From assembly GCA_036674765.1 (NCBI GenBank), contig JARVKI010000054.1, positions 186,001 to 250,000 on the forward strand: 64,000 bases of DNA, read 5' to 3'. This stretch comes from Seiridium cupressi (Eukaryota > Ascomycota > Sordariomycetes > Amphisphaeriales > Sporocadaceae). The position numbers were made by a program, and so were the translations under genes. Of the stretch, positions 1-11,883 are shown piece by piece (positions within the stretch are counted from its first letter, which is position 1; each line of letters opens with the position of its first letter). The notes beneath the pieces were generated by a model that saw only the letters and a program-made list of their open reading frames with translations, was not told the origin of the DNA and did not search any database.

Positions 1-2
1 AG

Positions 3-3000
3 GACGGAAAGAAGCACTCCAACATAGCACCTGTAGAACCCAGACTCGAGCCGAAGTATTACGCGGACAACACCAATGTTTCTATCTATGGAACGGACCC
101 AGCATCCCACAAGGTCAAAAGACCAACAAACGACGAGCTAGATCAGCTCTTCTGCACAGAGCAGCTGCAGCAACGAGAACTGATCGGGTTGAAGTCGAGA
201 CAGCTGGGCATACTCAACAAACGCATCTATCCGATGGGAAGTATAAATGGGGGTCATTCGAGGCATGACGACAACGAGGCGCATGTTGACGCATTCATGA
301 GAGGAGCTCTTCCAGTCAGAGAGGAGCGTTGGCTCGACTGTTTCCAAAAATGGCGATGGTTCGGTATAAATGATCTCGGCGCCAACGATCCAAAATTCAC
401 CAACTGGAATGTAGACAACCCAGCAGTGTGGGGAAATCTGCGCTTGTCTTTGGAGTTGGCTGACAGAATCATGAAACTTATGTTGATCGAACGAGATCCG
501 TGGTAGGTTTATCCAGGTTGCGATGTCGTATGGATTCCTGTTCGCTCTAATCATATGACAGGCTCGACGCATTGTTCTTTGGAAACCTCCACCGAGCAGA
601 GCCTTCGGCATCCGGAACCGCACCTAGAATGACACCTTATGGCGAGGGGGAAACTCCCAATACGGACGAGGACGATTTGGGCTTGAAATTTCCCGACTAC
701 AGCGCAGGTCAAAGCTCACGACCGTCACAGAGAGATTTCGTCCAAAAATTCGACCAATTAAGCAAGTACGTGATATTCTCGTTCATCGATGAGTACGACC
801 TTCATAGGACATCCCTTGCGCAAGATGCGGGCAGTACGACCGATTGGGAGGGCAGAGTCTGGGACGACCAACGATCTCACCAACTTGTACAAATCAACGT
901 CATGGGTCTAAGAGGACTACAGAATGGAAACATGACACTATCCGAGAGATGTGTTGACTGGTTTCATAATGCTGTTACGGTACGCTGCACAATCTACAGC
1001 AGGACTATGCAGTAATATGCACAGGGTAGCTAACTGCCAGTGTCAGATTTTACACGAGCTTATGGTAGATTAGCCAAGACTGTGCGACAGAAAAACAAAA
1101 AGCTCATCGGCTAATTGGACTCAGCATGCAGTATGGAGGCAGAGAGCCCTAGTTGAAGGAGCTATATTTCGTAGAGAAACACAGATCAACGAGCCTGTAC
1201 GTGAAACACAAATTCTCGTGGGATGGATCATCTCGTAAGTATGGGCAAGCCTTTCTAACGAAGAGGCAGTGGTTCGAAGGAGAATACCAAAGAGAAATCG
1301 GCTTCTCATTCACGAATCGGATATTTGGCGGTCACCTCAAGGACATGCAGGTCGCCCTGCGCAACACAGGCCAGTGGTATGACGGCGCACCCATCGGGGC
1401 CACAGTACAGGATTGGCCCAACCCGGAGTTAGCGACCGATTACCAGGCGCAAAACGGAGCCGCAACGATAGAGCCAGACGCGAATTATTGGGTGGACGGC
1501 CAACACTTGTACAAATTCTATACCCCTGTCTTCTGGATATCAGCTTTGCTCAGCAGGGCTTTCTGGCAGATCGCAGTTAAAACCTACGGAAGTAAAGCAT
1601 TATCTTGTCCGAAGTTACTATACACCAGCACCACGGTCTTGGCCAGTGATGGGCTTTTGGGCACATTGATGCGACACTTCTCACTGCGGGCAATCGAAGT
1701 CGAAATAGAGGTCCCCACCATTAGAGGGGACCTTGAGAAAATACGCGATGAGTTTATCGACGAGGAGCGGCGTTGGGAAGCTGATCGGCCATGGTACCCC
1801 GGTGAGCTAAGCACGTGGCAAAAGTCGCCCTGGGGCTGGACATTCGCACGCATTCAGATTGATACTTATCGCTATCACTATAGTAGGGGAAATGCCGAAG
1901 AGGCTCAGCTTTGCGCCGAAGATTTGTTCTTGGCAGCTACAACTCTTATCAATGAGGACCCTGATAGATTCGGCGTTTTTTGGATCTTCCGGGCCCTTGG
2001 GCTCATAATGCTGGGGAGTCTCCCTTTATTTTTCAGAGACGAGGAAGCCATTCAGAACGTCGGAAATAGGAAATTGCTACCTAACCGAGATGGCATCCGA
2101 AAGTATCCCAGATGGGCCAACCTCGACCTGTCCTTTGAGTGGTGGAAGCCAGAGCGCGACGATTTTGGGCCTTTCAACCCCGACGGCGTGGTTGTGAATC
2201 ATCCGTACGAATACCTGACGATGGCAGATTACTATATTTATAAGGCTAACCGTCCACTCCCCGTGGAGACGTCATGGTATAAAGCCGTCATTCTAACTCT
2301 TACACCGCTCTTGAGAGAGCGCCGAAACGAATCGATTGATAGCTGGGGGAATTATCGGTTTCAGGTTCCGCCTTACAAACCTCCGCCAGAATGGTCTTAT
2401 ATGAACGCATCCGAGGTCCTACTAGATTTTACTGGAAACTTGGATACCAGCGGCTTTATGCCAAGCCCAGAGACGAGAGCCAGTGTCAAGTTTGCCCAAT
2501 TCAAGCGAGCTGGCCGACGTCGCAGCAGATCTGCCCAGCCCAGCGAATCCAGGCCATACTTTACTGTTGCAGAAGCTGCAGACAACCAATGGATTGTACA
2601 GCCTGACAAGGCTCAAGGATGGAATGTATACGATATAGGAAGTACGTACATTTTACCAAAAACCTGTGTGCGTGAGGATGCTGATGTTTTCACGAGAATT
2701 GCTTCGCCGACCAGAGCTCCGGAGGACTCAGTTTTCTAGCTTGACAGTGTGCGGCAATCATGGCTATCAGCTACGAAAAGGCCCCGAGTTCAGCGGGGAG
2801 ATTACGTTCATTCGAGCCATGCTGGAGACAATGAACCCTAGAGGAAAGCTCCTGCAGCATATCCAACGGGCCGAGATTGCAGAATATGACGGAGTGTGGG
2901 GCATGCCTCTTTGGATTACCTATGGGGGTTACATCTTTGATATTACCAGTAGGAACAATGTTGCTGTCAACTTGTTTGACCTGACTAACCTCTTCGTAGC

Positions 3001-3997
3001 ATTTGCTTATAAGACCAGTAAGGAGAGAGCACTTCTGCAGAAGAACCCTGGCGGCGAGCTTGTGTTTGACCGTAACGAGGATACGAATGCCAAAGTCGAC
3101 TTGATGCGTCGGTTGATGCCTCATCGTTGCGGTCTATTGAAGCCAGGGAAACGCCCTACACACGAATACTCGGATTTGTACACTTTCACATCTACTTCTC
3201 TTCGGTCCTTTGACAGCCCCAATTCCGGTCTTTATACCGCCATCCATGGTTTTGTCTATGATTTGACTGGTATGTTTGACAATAAATCCTGGCAATTCGA
3301 TGGGCTCACCTGTGACGCAGAATACCGAGATTTCCATCCCGGTGGACTGAACTTACTGCAGAGCGTTCCTGGGCGCGACTCTACTTCCGAGTTTAACAAA
3401 TATCACGATGTAGGGATTCTGCACAAAGACAGCTATGCGCACCTGAGGGTGGGTCGCATGATCGAAGAACGTGAGCCTGGCGAAGTCAAGGCAGATGAGA
3501 TCGCTCTCCATAGGCACATTTTCAATGTCGCAGGTGAGATTACGACTCCGTCACTCTTTCTCGTATGCTGACCTGGAGCAGGCCTATTTTCGGAGGATCC
3601 CTTACTGTATAATCTTCTGGCGCCTCTCTTTGGTACTGATGCCACAGCGATCTTGGTCAGTCGGAAGACAGAGCACCAACAGATTGGGGACCGTTTAGCT
3701 TCGGTTTACAATACCTGCCAGAGGCTGGTTGTAGCCGAGTTCAAACTTGACAGTTCTGTGCTCAACGCTAGTTCAACCATCCCTGGACTGGGGCTTCCGC
3801 TTGCAGGCAATCAACAAGCCGTTACTCGTGAGTCTTATTCAACTACGTGTAGATCTTTCAACATACCATCGTGTCACCCATCACAATGACGTCGTTCTAA
3901 AATGCTACTATAAAGACTGACTAGTCATGGAATAGCCCTCAGACGCACCAGGCGGTACCACGACGGTAGGCGACGCCGCACGCGCCGAATCAGTTGA
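3..3997 (+). CDS. HExxH metallopeptidase-like protein with cytochrome b5-like domains (5' partial)
   Basis: The reading frame is open to the window edge, so the start lies upstream. My spliced model has exons 3-502, 562-979, 1047-1064, 1125-1196, 1270-2645, 2740-3533, 3582-3827 and 3936-3997. All phases fit, giving 1161 residues so far. The 18-nt exon 1047-1064 and the next exon together form HELMH at about residues 309-313, followed by WFEGE near 337-341, which could supply a third ligand. This resembles a zincin-type active site. The last third has two cytochrome b5-like stretches, the second with a clear HPGG haem-ligand motif near residue 994. The closing exon gives a very Arg-rich tail; reading through intron 3828-3935 instead would end the protein at 3889. 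I do not recognise a named family. Metallopeptidase activity is inference from the motif; the coding call itself is firm. Confidence 0.75.
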
Positions 3998-5147
3998 ATC
4001 GGGCGCTTTCCGAAATGATCGGTGGCCAGGTACCATCATTAGAACGAAACAAGCCCTTGTTCAATCGTTAGGAGAGACAGCCGGATTTTGGGTAATGATA
4101 GCGGGCCGCTGTTGAATCGAAGGTGCTGTATTGTGCAGTAATGCATTAGAAACAATTAGACTGGAGGCAAAAGTGACTTGACGTGCGCGTACTATACCCT
4201 GACCACCAGTGCCACGCTGTATTCGTTATTGATCAAACATAGGTCGCGAAGCACTCATTTCTCTAAAGTAAAGATTTCTTTTTCTCCCCTCCTAAGATCC
4301 CTATCGAGGCGTCTTCCATTTTAACAGCCCCTCTGAGCAAGAGCCGAAGGCGTCGCACCCAGGTCCGTTGCCCAATTGGGCCTTAAGATCATGTTGCCGA
4401 CGGCGGTGTGAGGGTTAAGCAAAATATCCCAAGCTCCTAGGTAGGTATATAAAAGAGTTCTAGAGATTAAAAGCCGGGATTCGACTGCTTGGCCCGTCGC
4501 ATTGCTTCCACAAATGTAGCATTGATGTACTTACGGGCGGGTTTCAAATAATCATACATTCGACTGTTTTTCGACTTCACTAAATTATGCAATCGAGGTT
4601 TTCTATCTTGATGCCTGCCCACTAAAATAACTGGCGATCAAGGGCTGATCAGCTTGCTAGCCGTCCAAGGGAAGGTTTCATGACGTCTCAACCCCCGTCG
4701 CACAACGGCTAGATTGTTCGCCGAATTTCGAAGGAACGATAATTTCCCTCGCTATCACTGCTACGCCTTGCAGATATACATAGCAGTGAGAGGTAAGAAC
4801 CGGAACAATATGTTTTATGGCTGCGATTATGTCAACCCAGCATACCTCAGCCGCATGTCTATCCATAATAAATCTAGCAATGGGTCGGTGACGTCGATTC
4901 GTTATGTTTACTAGCAAACACTTTTTACTTTATCCTCGAGCTTGTAAGGAATCTGCATATGAGAATAATTACTAAATGCCATGAACAGTTCGTCTACATT
5001 CTCCGAGCCAACCATCATCGTCGCTTAGTATTCATATCAAACCTTCCCCCATGTCCACTCGCGGCTTACAGCTTTCAACCGTCAGCTGCATACACATCAA
5101 GGCAAAGAGGCTCAAGCCAGAACAGCCACCCGTCAAGAGATTAAAGG
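3998..5147. other. intergenic, no gene seen
   Basis: Only short overlapping frames with no domain or splice support. The final 100 bases before 5148 are the presumed promoter and leader of the secreted protein. Confidence 0.5.
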
Positions 5148-5501
5148 ATGAAATTCTCGGCTGCAACACTTTTCCTTACTACCATCACCTACGTTTCTGC
5201 TGCTGCCGTCTTCATTCGCGACTTAAAGAGCGACAAACAACGAGCTTATGACAATGAGACCCATAACTTGAAGGACCGCGGTCTCTGCCGTAGATACGCG
5301 GAAACTGAACCAAACTACTCCAAGGTCAATGAGCTGTGCGAGTCGAAATGCAGCGACGCCAATTGTCAGAAAATGTGCGGACAGCTCCGGCCAGCTGGTG
5401 TGGCTGGCGGGCCAATTGCCGGACGTGCTGGCTGCGCCTTCATGCAGGCTGACCCGAAGGCACTCATGTTGCAGGTGCCCGGTGACTTGATAGGATCGTA
5501 A
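5148..5501 (+). CDS. small secreted cysteine-rich protein (effector-like)
   Basis: 117 residues. A hydrophobic N-terminal signal peptide ends near residue 19-20 (cleavage after an Ala run). The mature part is short and polar, with six cysteines, four of them in a CxxxC...CxxxC cluster (CESKCSDANCQKMC), so three disulfides are possible. It then has a Gly/Ala/Pro-rich stretch. The stop codon overlaps a perfect GTAAGT donor at 5498, and TTTCGTTTCAG ends at 5562. If spliced, the protein would end a few residues later with stop at 5579-5581. I do not recognise a family. Size, secretion signal and Cys content match the general class of fungal effector or antimicrobial proteins; that role is inference. 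Confidence 0.7.
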   Translation: MKFSAATLFLTTITYVSAAAVFIRDLKSDKQRAYDNETHNLKDRGLCRRYAETEPNYSKVNELCESKCSDANCQKMCGQLRPAGVAGGPIAGRAGCAFMQADPKALMLQVPGDLIGS

Positions 5502-6035
5502 GTACAATGTAAGGTGGGGTGGGAGGCCGGGCCTAGCTATGTGTGGCCTGCTTTCGTTTCAGGATCAGGATGGATGGATGAATGGACAGGGCCTCAAAGA
5601 CAACATTGCTTTTGCTAGACTACCCTGTTTTAATGGCCGGAAGTTAATAATAGAGCTATAGAAACCTGGGAACGATGCTACTAATTCCAAGACAAGTCTT
5701 GGATGCTAGGGGCTTCATCTTTGACGAGGCGGCTTGCGAAAACGTCTGCATGGAACCACGTATTAGTATGAAGGCTACTTGAGTTTCATACAGTAGCATA
5801 ATAGGCCTATACGTTGAAATCGTCAGTCGCGCATTGAAACTCGGGCAGTCAGGGTTAATTTACTCATTATCAAAGCGATTGCAGACCCCAATGGCACGAA
5901 CCCGTGGTTTGCTGCAGAGACATCGCCGAAGGCGTCAAACGGGCATCAAGATCATGACGTTATTAATAAACATCAGAAGTATAACAAGCATAATTACGTA
6001 CACATTTCTACATGAGTTACTGGCACGCTCGCCGC
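5502..6035. other. intergenic, no gene seen
   Basis: Holds the possible short terminal exon of the secreted protein (5563-5581) and otherwise only short unsupported frames. Confidence 0.5.
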
Positions 6036-8006
6036 TTATTTGGCCAGTCCGAGCTCCTTGATGAAGATATCCGCAGCCTTCTCGCCAATCGCGAAGGCAG
6101 TGTCGGCGGTGTTCGCTGTTATATTGGCCGGCGCAATGCTTAGATCGGCGACCTTTAACGCTTCGAGCCCGTATACTCCCAGGTTCAGGTCCACGACGCC
6201 ACCGTTTTCCCGTGGTGCTATCTTGTTAGTGCCCATGGAATGCTACGTAGTACCAACATTATTAATCAGCCACTTCCGAATTATAGTATTATCCTCTGCC
6301 GTATACTTGATATCCGTGACGTTGGTGAGTAATGCGTCAATTACCACAATCGCAGCTTCGGAATCCGCTGCAAAAAGGCGGGTGGCCGGCGGCTAGCTCT
6401 CCTCCATAGTTCTCTATACGGCGCGCCACTTCCCGCTGCTTTTTGTACGCTTATAAGTGCTTCGTAATATCGATAGGGTCGATAAAAAAACCCGGTCTGG
6501 AAGTCTATAGGGCTATTGAGATTGGTGGTGTTAATGTGGACATGGCCACGGGAGTATGGGTAGACGGAGAAAACAGTATTTGCGAAACATTGCCCTGTAG
6601 GAATTCCTGTCGGGTCTCCGGGGAAACTGTGAGTTCATGTTAGGGTCGTAAATATGATATTTCTACCCTTTAGTTCTTACCCAATAAAAGGAGAAATCAT
6701 AAGTGGCTTGTCGGTAATGTTCTTAAAATCACGGTTCCAAACCTCCTGGAATGCAGGACCAAGACTGGCGACGTCAGACTCATTTGGCCTCAATTTGCAA
6801 GTAACGTCTTGGGCATTCCAGCCGACAATACCGGCGTTGGTCGCAATTAGTTCTCCGGGATCGACTCGTCTACTTGCAATAGGATCGTAAGTCTGATTTT
6901 CAGGCAAGCTAGAGTTGTACGGGTAGACAAGCAGGTGATGGTCCTAATACGAGGATCCGACACCGGGAATTCCTCAACACGCGTCACACCAGCACGTTCA
7001 AGAACATCCGGGGCGCCAACGCCGGATCGTTCCAGTATTCGAGGTGAGCCGAAAGCTCCTACGGATACGACGACCAGGTTCCTTACTTTCACGGACTTTA
7101 CTGTACCGTTGCTCTGGAGAGCAGAATTCGGTTGATATTCGACCCCAACAGCTCGTTTGCCGTCGAACAGTACCGGAACGACTTACGACTCCAGGAGTAC
7201 ATGGATATTGGGATATAACCCGTCCTGCAACTTGAGATGAAGGTAGGTGTAAGCCGAATCTTGGCGCTTGCCCTCAGGGCTTATAAAGCGAACCGGGCGT
7301 TAGACGACATTATTGGTATGTAGGTTTTGTAGATCCGGCATCTCTTTCCAACCAACTTGGCCGATTGCTTAAATGAAGTCATTTTTAAATATGTCGGCGT
7401 GGTAGGTACCGCCAAATATCTGGACTGGTCTACCAGAACCGTAAGTTTCCAATATGCCAGGACCGTGGTAAGTTTCCAGCTAGTCGGAGTCAGTTTATAG
7501 CCGCTTAAAAGTTCGATTAATTTGCCCTCTTTAGAAATGGTAACATCTCGTTAACAGACCAACCCGGTATTTTCCAAAAAATCCCAGTCGGACCGTTAGG
7601 CTCGGCTAAACATCATCAAGTTAATCGACGAAACCCCGCCAAGCATAGCCCCCGTCGGGATAACGAGGCTTCTGCCAGCCAGTTAGGGCTCCGGAGTTCC
7701 TTAAATGAATTTGGTCGCATTGCTAGAGGGTAGCAAGAGGCTGGAGGGTGAGGAAGAAGATAGGGTTTACAATGGTGGGATCGTCGAGGTTATTGTGGCC
7801 TCCCCTCGATGACCAGGATGGCCAAATTAGGATCGGCCTCACTGAGCCTCGAGGCAATAACGCATCCCGCCGTTCCCCCTTTTAGCACTTGTTAGTGCCA
7901 GCAGTCATTTTGGGAGCCCTGATCAATCGTCAGGTTCTTACTCACCTCTCGCTATGATTATATCTACCTCAGTGAGGTTCTCTGGCAGCTGTGTGTAGAT
8001 GCGCAT
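6036..8006 (-). pseudogene. decayed GMC oxidoreductase (alcohol/aryl-alcohol oxidase type)
   Basis: Pieces of one FAD-dependent GMC oxidoreductase lie in order on the minus strand but in different frames. The N-terminus starts at 8006 and reaches an EVDIII strand, then a GTGAGT intron. A GGTAGCVIASRLSEADP nucleotide-binding segment follows near 7870. Next come GRSLVIPTGAMLGG near 7680, a VGAFGSPRILERSGVGAP segment near 7060, and a C-terminal block with the family's GVYGLEALKVADLSIAP motif that ends at the stop at 6036. An extra G after VIEG (near 7805) shifts the frame, and further frame changes and stops separate the middle blocks. No intact frame above 90 codons remains. The living ancestor would be a secreted or peroxisomal oxidase producing hydrogen peroxide. 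Confidence 0.85.
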
Positions 8007-8862
8007 TTCTGTTGTGTGTCAGGACCTGATTGAAGCACTGTAAAACTCGGGTAGATTGGAACGGAGCGCGACCAAGAAGCAACACCGTATGAGAAAATAT
8101 GTCAAAATGAGTTGAACTCTAGCCCCCTGATGGCTTCGCAACTATAAGATACCAACACTATCTGCGATGTTTGATGCGAATGTTTAGAAGTAAGAAGAAA
8201 TGCTTAATGGTGATTTTTTGCGGCCTAGTAAGATTCGAAATCCTGTTGATTATCCTATCAGCTTAAGCAACACAAGTAGCTGGTAGTAGCCTATTAGTTT
8301 ACCGCTAACGCTCTTCCCCCACCCGCTAGGTCAAGGTAGTCCCACAATTGGGTCCAAGGAACTAACTATATCGTATAACCGCACTATTAGACACCCCGGA
8401 ACACGATGAGTTCTTGCTAGTAGTGCTAGGCGACATATTACCAGTATCCAGTGATCTTCAATGCGTCCCGAGAATCAACTGGTAGGATGCAGGCCATGTG
8501 GCATGTGACAGCCCGCAACACAGCAGGTGCATCGAGCGGTCTGTGTCGGAATACACCTCTTTGTATACATATGCATATGTCGAGTGCCTGTTAATACAGC
8601 CATTTCCGGGGCAAGGTTTAGCAAGTCCCAGAATAATGCTAGCGATTATTAAAAGGGGTTTATTGCGTATAAGGCGTTCAATTGATTGGTTCTCTTGCTT
8701 GTCGCCTCCTGCAGCCATGATTGCTTGCAGTCCATCTATCCTCCGCCCCTTATTAGTTAGGTCTTAGTTGCTTCACTGGTGGGTCGCACCTAGTACGCTA
8801 CAGATACTGCCAACTGCCACAATTGCCTTTATAGCCCACGTCTCTTTTGCTAACAATATATA
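8007..8862. other. intergenic, no gene seen
   Basis: AT-leaning sequence between the dead oxidase and the 3' end of the next minus-strand gene. No feature supported. Confidence 0.5.
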
Positions 8863-11072
8863 CTAGGTTTTACCGGAACTGGTAATGTGTTCAACTTGTG
8901 ACTCAGTCAACCCAGCTAGGACTTCTTCACATTCCACTTCCAACTTTATATCTGCCGGTATCTCAAGTTCTAGCAACTCTGGTGCTACCTCGGTGACTGC
9001 CGCCAGAACCGCTGCTTCAATTAGGCTGCAGATAAACTTGTCCCAGGCAGATGTCTTCTTCTCGACATGGACAACGGTGATGAGCAGAGCGCTGTCACCT
9101 TCAGCAACCACTAGAACTCATGAGTTTAGTTCAAACCCAATGGATTGGTAGGCTCCGGAGTGTATAACTTACTAATCGCATCTGGCCCCGAACACAACGT
9201 GGTTTCCATATCACACCAAGTCGCTTTTGGAGCGCAGTCATCTGCCTCTGAGCGTTCGCACGACGGCCCGGACCTTTTTAGTAGCGCCATCTCTTCTTCT
9301 CTCGCAGCCAAGCTCACGTTCTTTTGGAACAATTCGGGCTGATCCCGCCTGATAGGCGTAAGGCCTGTACAAGTGTCTGTCGTTTCTTCGCGGTAAGGCA
9401 CAGAGCTACACGATCGGGCTGTAGCTTGCTGCCAGGCGGCGACCCCTCGAGCTAACATACGCTCCAACTGATCAGTGGCCGTAAAGTTTGCGATACCGAT
9501 AGTAAAGCCAAGCTCAATATCATCAATTCTGCCCTCGCCCGCACTATTGTGAATTACCGTAGGCACTTGCGGGATACTGAATTTGTTCTTGGTCGAATCG
9601 CAAGTCTTCCCGTTACAAAGAGCCTTAGTCCCGTCATACGCCTTATGTAATAGGGTTGACCCGTTCTTGTCATTATTCGAGGTGCCAACGGACAATGTAT
9701 TATTTGATAGCCAAACGCGTGTAGGAGGTGGAGTAGGTACTATGCAGCCAGGAATCTTCGTACACGTTTGCTGTCCTTGGTTCTCCACACCGCCAACTCC
9801 AATGCAGGCCTGACAGTCTATCGTATAGGTAGAAGTCTGAATACTGACCACCTTGCTGGAAGTAGTAGGAAGTGCTGTATAGGCGCAGCTTTGTGATACG
9901 GGGGCGTGGGCAGTTTGGGGAAGCTCTGGGAGTGTGACGGTCTTGTCACACACGCAGTAGGCAGATGAAGCACCGTTTCCAGGTGTCACATCCTGGTGAT
10001 AACAGGATGGCTTGGATGGAGGAGTTGTGATGGTTGAGCTAGCTTTTGAGGAGGTCTTGCTAGATGATGATGAAGCAGTGCTGACGGGCTTCTCCGCCAA
10101 GCTCAACAGAGTGGACTCTGGTGGGTAACTCGTACTCTTGGCCAAAGTGTAGGTAGTTGTGCAAGCGGTAGCCCTCTTCATATTTCGCCCGTCTCTATCC
10201 TCTCCAATGTAGCGTTTTCCCTGGGAGGAGGAGGAATCACTTAGGTCAGAAATGCAGGCTTCAGCCTCCAACCACGCATCGTCCATTAATGTATCGAGTT
10301 CAGCTTCGACCTCCGGCTGGCCGTCAAGAGGCTCCCAATAGACTCCCAGTGAGTCCGCGATCGCTTGACAACTAGCGGATCTCGAAGGTCTCTCATTTGA
10401 GCATAAGTTAATGGGACGTCCGCCGTCGTCTTTGACTGTAGCGTCGTCGTCAGTAGCATGATAATCCCACGTAGCTATCATGACTCCGTCAGGCTGCCGG
10501 TTAGAATACTGCTGATTTGCTCCTTGAGGCTGAACGGGATTGTTTTCCTTTGCTCTTAAATACTCATAAAGAAAGTAGACGGCATCTTCGGAATGATATC
10601 CGGTTTGTCCGGGCTCGAAGTTGTTTGTGATATGCTGCCTCCAGATCGAACCATATTGTGGTAGCTGGCGCATCATATTCCTAAAGGGGCCTCTCGGAAA
10701 CGTCGCCACATACACTACTCTGGTCTGTGGTATCCACAGCGCCGACACCAGGCAACTGCCTGTGCCGAAGTTGATGACTTCTCTATGGTTGTCGCCCTCT
10801 TTCTTGAGCCAGTTGAAGTGACCACTGGCAATTCGATAGACTTCTTCAAGTGTCATATCAACACTCCGGTCAATTGGTATACTATTATACCAAAAGGCTC
10901 CTCCGGAGCCACCATTAAACCCGTCGCTTCCCTGAAACTTGTTTAATGGCATTTCGTTCAGCGCCGCCGGCATGTAGCGGAAAGCAGCTAGAGTGCTGCC
11001 TATAAGCCAACTCAGGCTCGCTAATGGTGTTAAAACCCGCATGACGAGAATGATTATGACTTTTGAGCGCAT
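8863..11072 (-). CDS. secreted killer-toxin/chitinase-associated-like protein
   Basis: Two exons, 11072-9173 and 9110-8863, total 715 residues. The intron 9111-9172 has GTAAGT, a CTAAAC branch and TTCTAG; phase fits, and splicing replaces a short LYTPEP tail with 82 new acidic residues. The N-terminus has a signal-peptide-like hydrophobic stretch; a second in-frame ATG at 11042 gives an even cleaner one. An N-terminal conserved region (roughly residues 50-260) is followed by a low-complexity Ser/Thr linker with KR sites. Then comes a Cys-rich segment with a CYHQD...CVCD pattern that I know from C-terminal parts of fungal killer-toxin-like chitinases. No GH18 catalytic DxxDxDxE motif is visible, so this is a companion or a lost-catalysis form. 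Role in wall binding or antagonism is inference. Confidence 0.7.
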
Positions 11073-11116
11073 ATTTGGCGTATACTGACATCGGAATAAG
11101 TCAATGTCAAGCCGTT

Positions 11117-11124
11117 TTATATAT
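11117..11124 (-). promoter_or_regulatory. TATA-like box
   Basis: Minus-strand TATATAAA lies about 45 bases before the 11072 ATG and 75 before the 11042 ATG. The spacing slightly favours the downstream start. Confidence 0.35.
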
Positions 11125-11159
11125 TGAAGATCAGTCCTGGGCCAGGCCGTGCCTCCCAA

Positions 11160-11670
11160 AATCTGTTATCACCTTTAGCAGGTGACCAACAGCACTACAA
11201 GGAATTTGTTTTTAGATTACGGGATCCTCTGATAGAATGATCCCATACGAAATTCACCCTCGCGGAGGGTAATTTTAGTACCTAGGCCAGTACATTATGC
11301 CTTGTTCTGATAGAGATCTTCGCCCATCTGCCTTGGCGGTGCTACATGTACCAACTGCCGGCAACGTGATATCCAGAACATCCATCAGGTCTCAATGGGT
11401 CTCGAGGTTCCACTTGATGAGAATCCGCCAAAGGGGCGATGACAGAACTATCATGATCCTGCAGCCATTTGTAGGGGATCATGACGTCAAACGAGCTGAG
11501 ATTATGGGGGGTCATGATATGATCGAGCTGCGCGCCACGGCGCAGAACGCCAACGTACAGCACAGTCTGTGAAAAGGATTGACAGTGTCCAATCATTGGG
11601 CAAGAATGGCTACCAGACCAGGGATCAAGAGTGGGGCGATTGGCCTACAAAGGGCCAACGAAATCCAGAG
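11160..11670. other. intergenic between divergent genes
   Basis: Shared upstream region of the minus-strand secreted gene and the plus-strand F-box-like gene. The frame of the latter is open back to 11569 but has no ATG before 11671. Confidence 0.4.
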
Positions 11671-11883
11671 ATGCAACATCTCGAAAAAACCTTCTCTCTA
11701 ACAACCGAGGCCAATATTTTTAGAGGCCGCGACCGTACTCCCAAAATAGCGACAAACTGTCTGCGCGACCGGCATTCACCATTTAGAATCGTCCTGGACG
11801 AAGAGTCTTTCTGGCCTGTAGGTACCTGCATGGCGCGGAAGTTCCAAGAAACGTCATCTTCCTTCCGAGAGCCTCCATATACC

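Noticed and set aside
6040..7235. Plus-strand frames over the GMC relic
   Set aside because: They are antisense shadows of the oxidoreductase, whose motifs read only on the minus strand.
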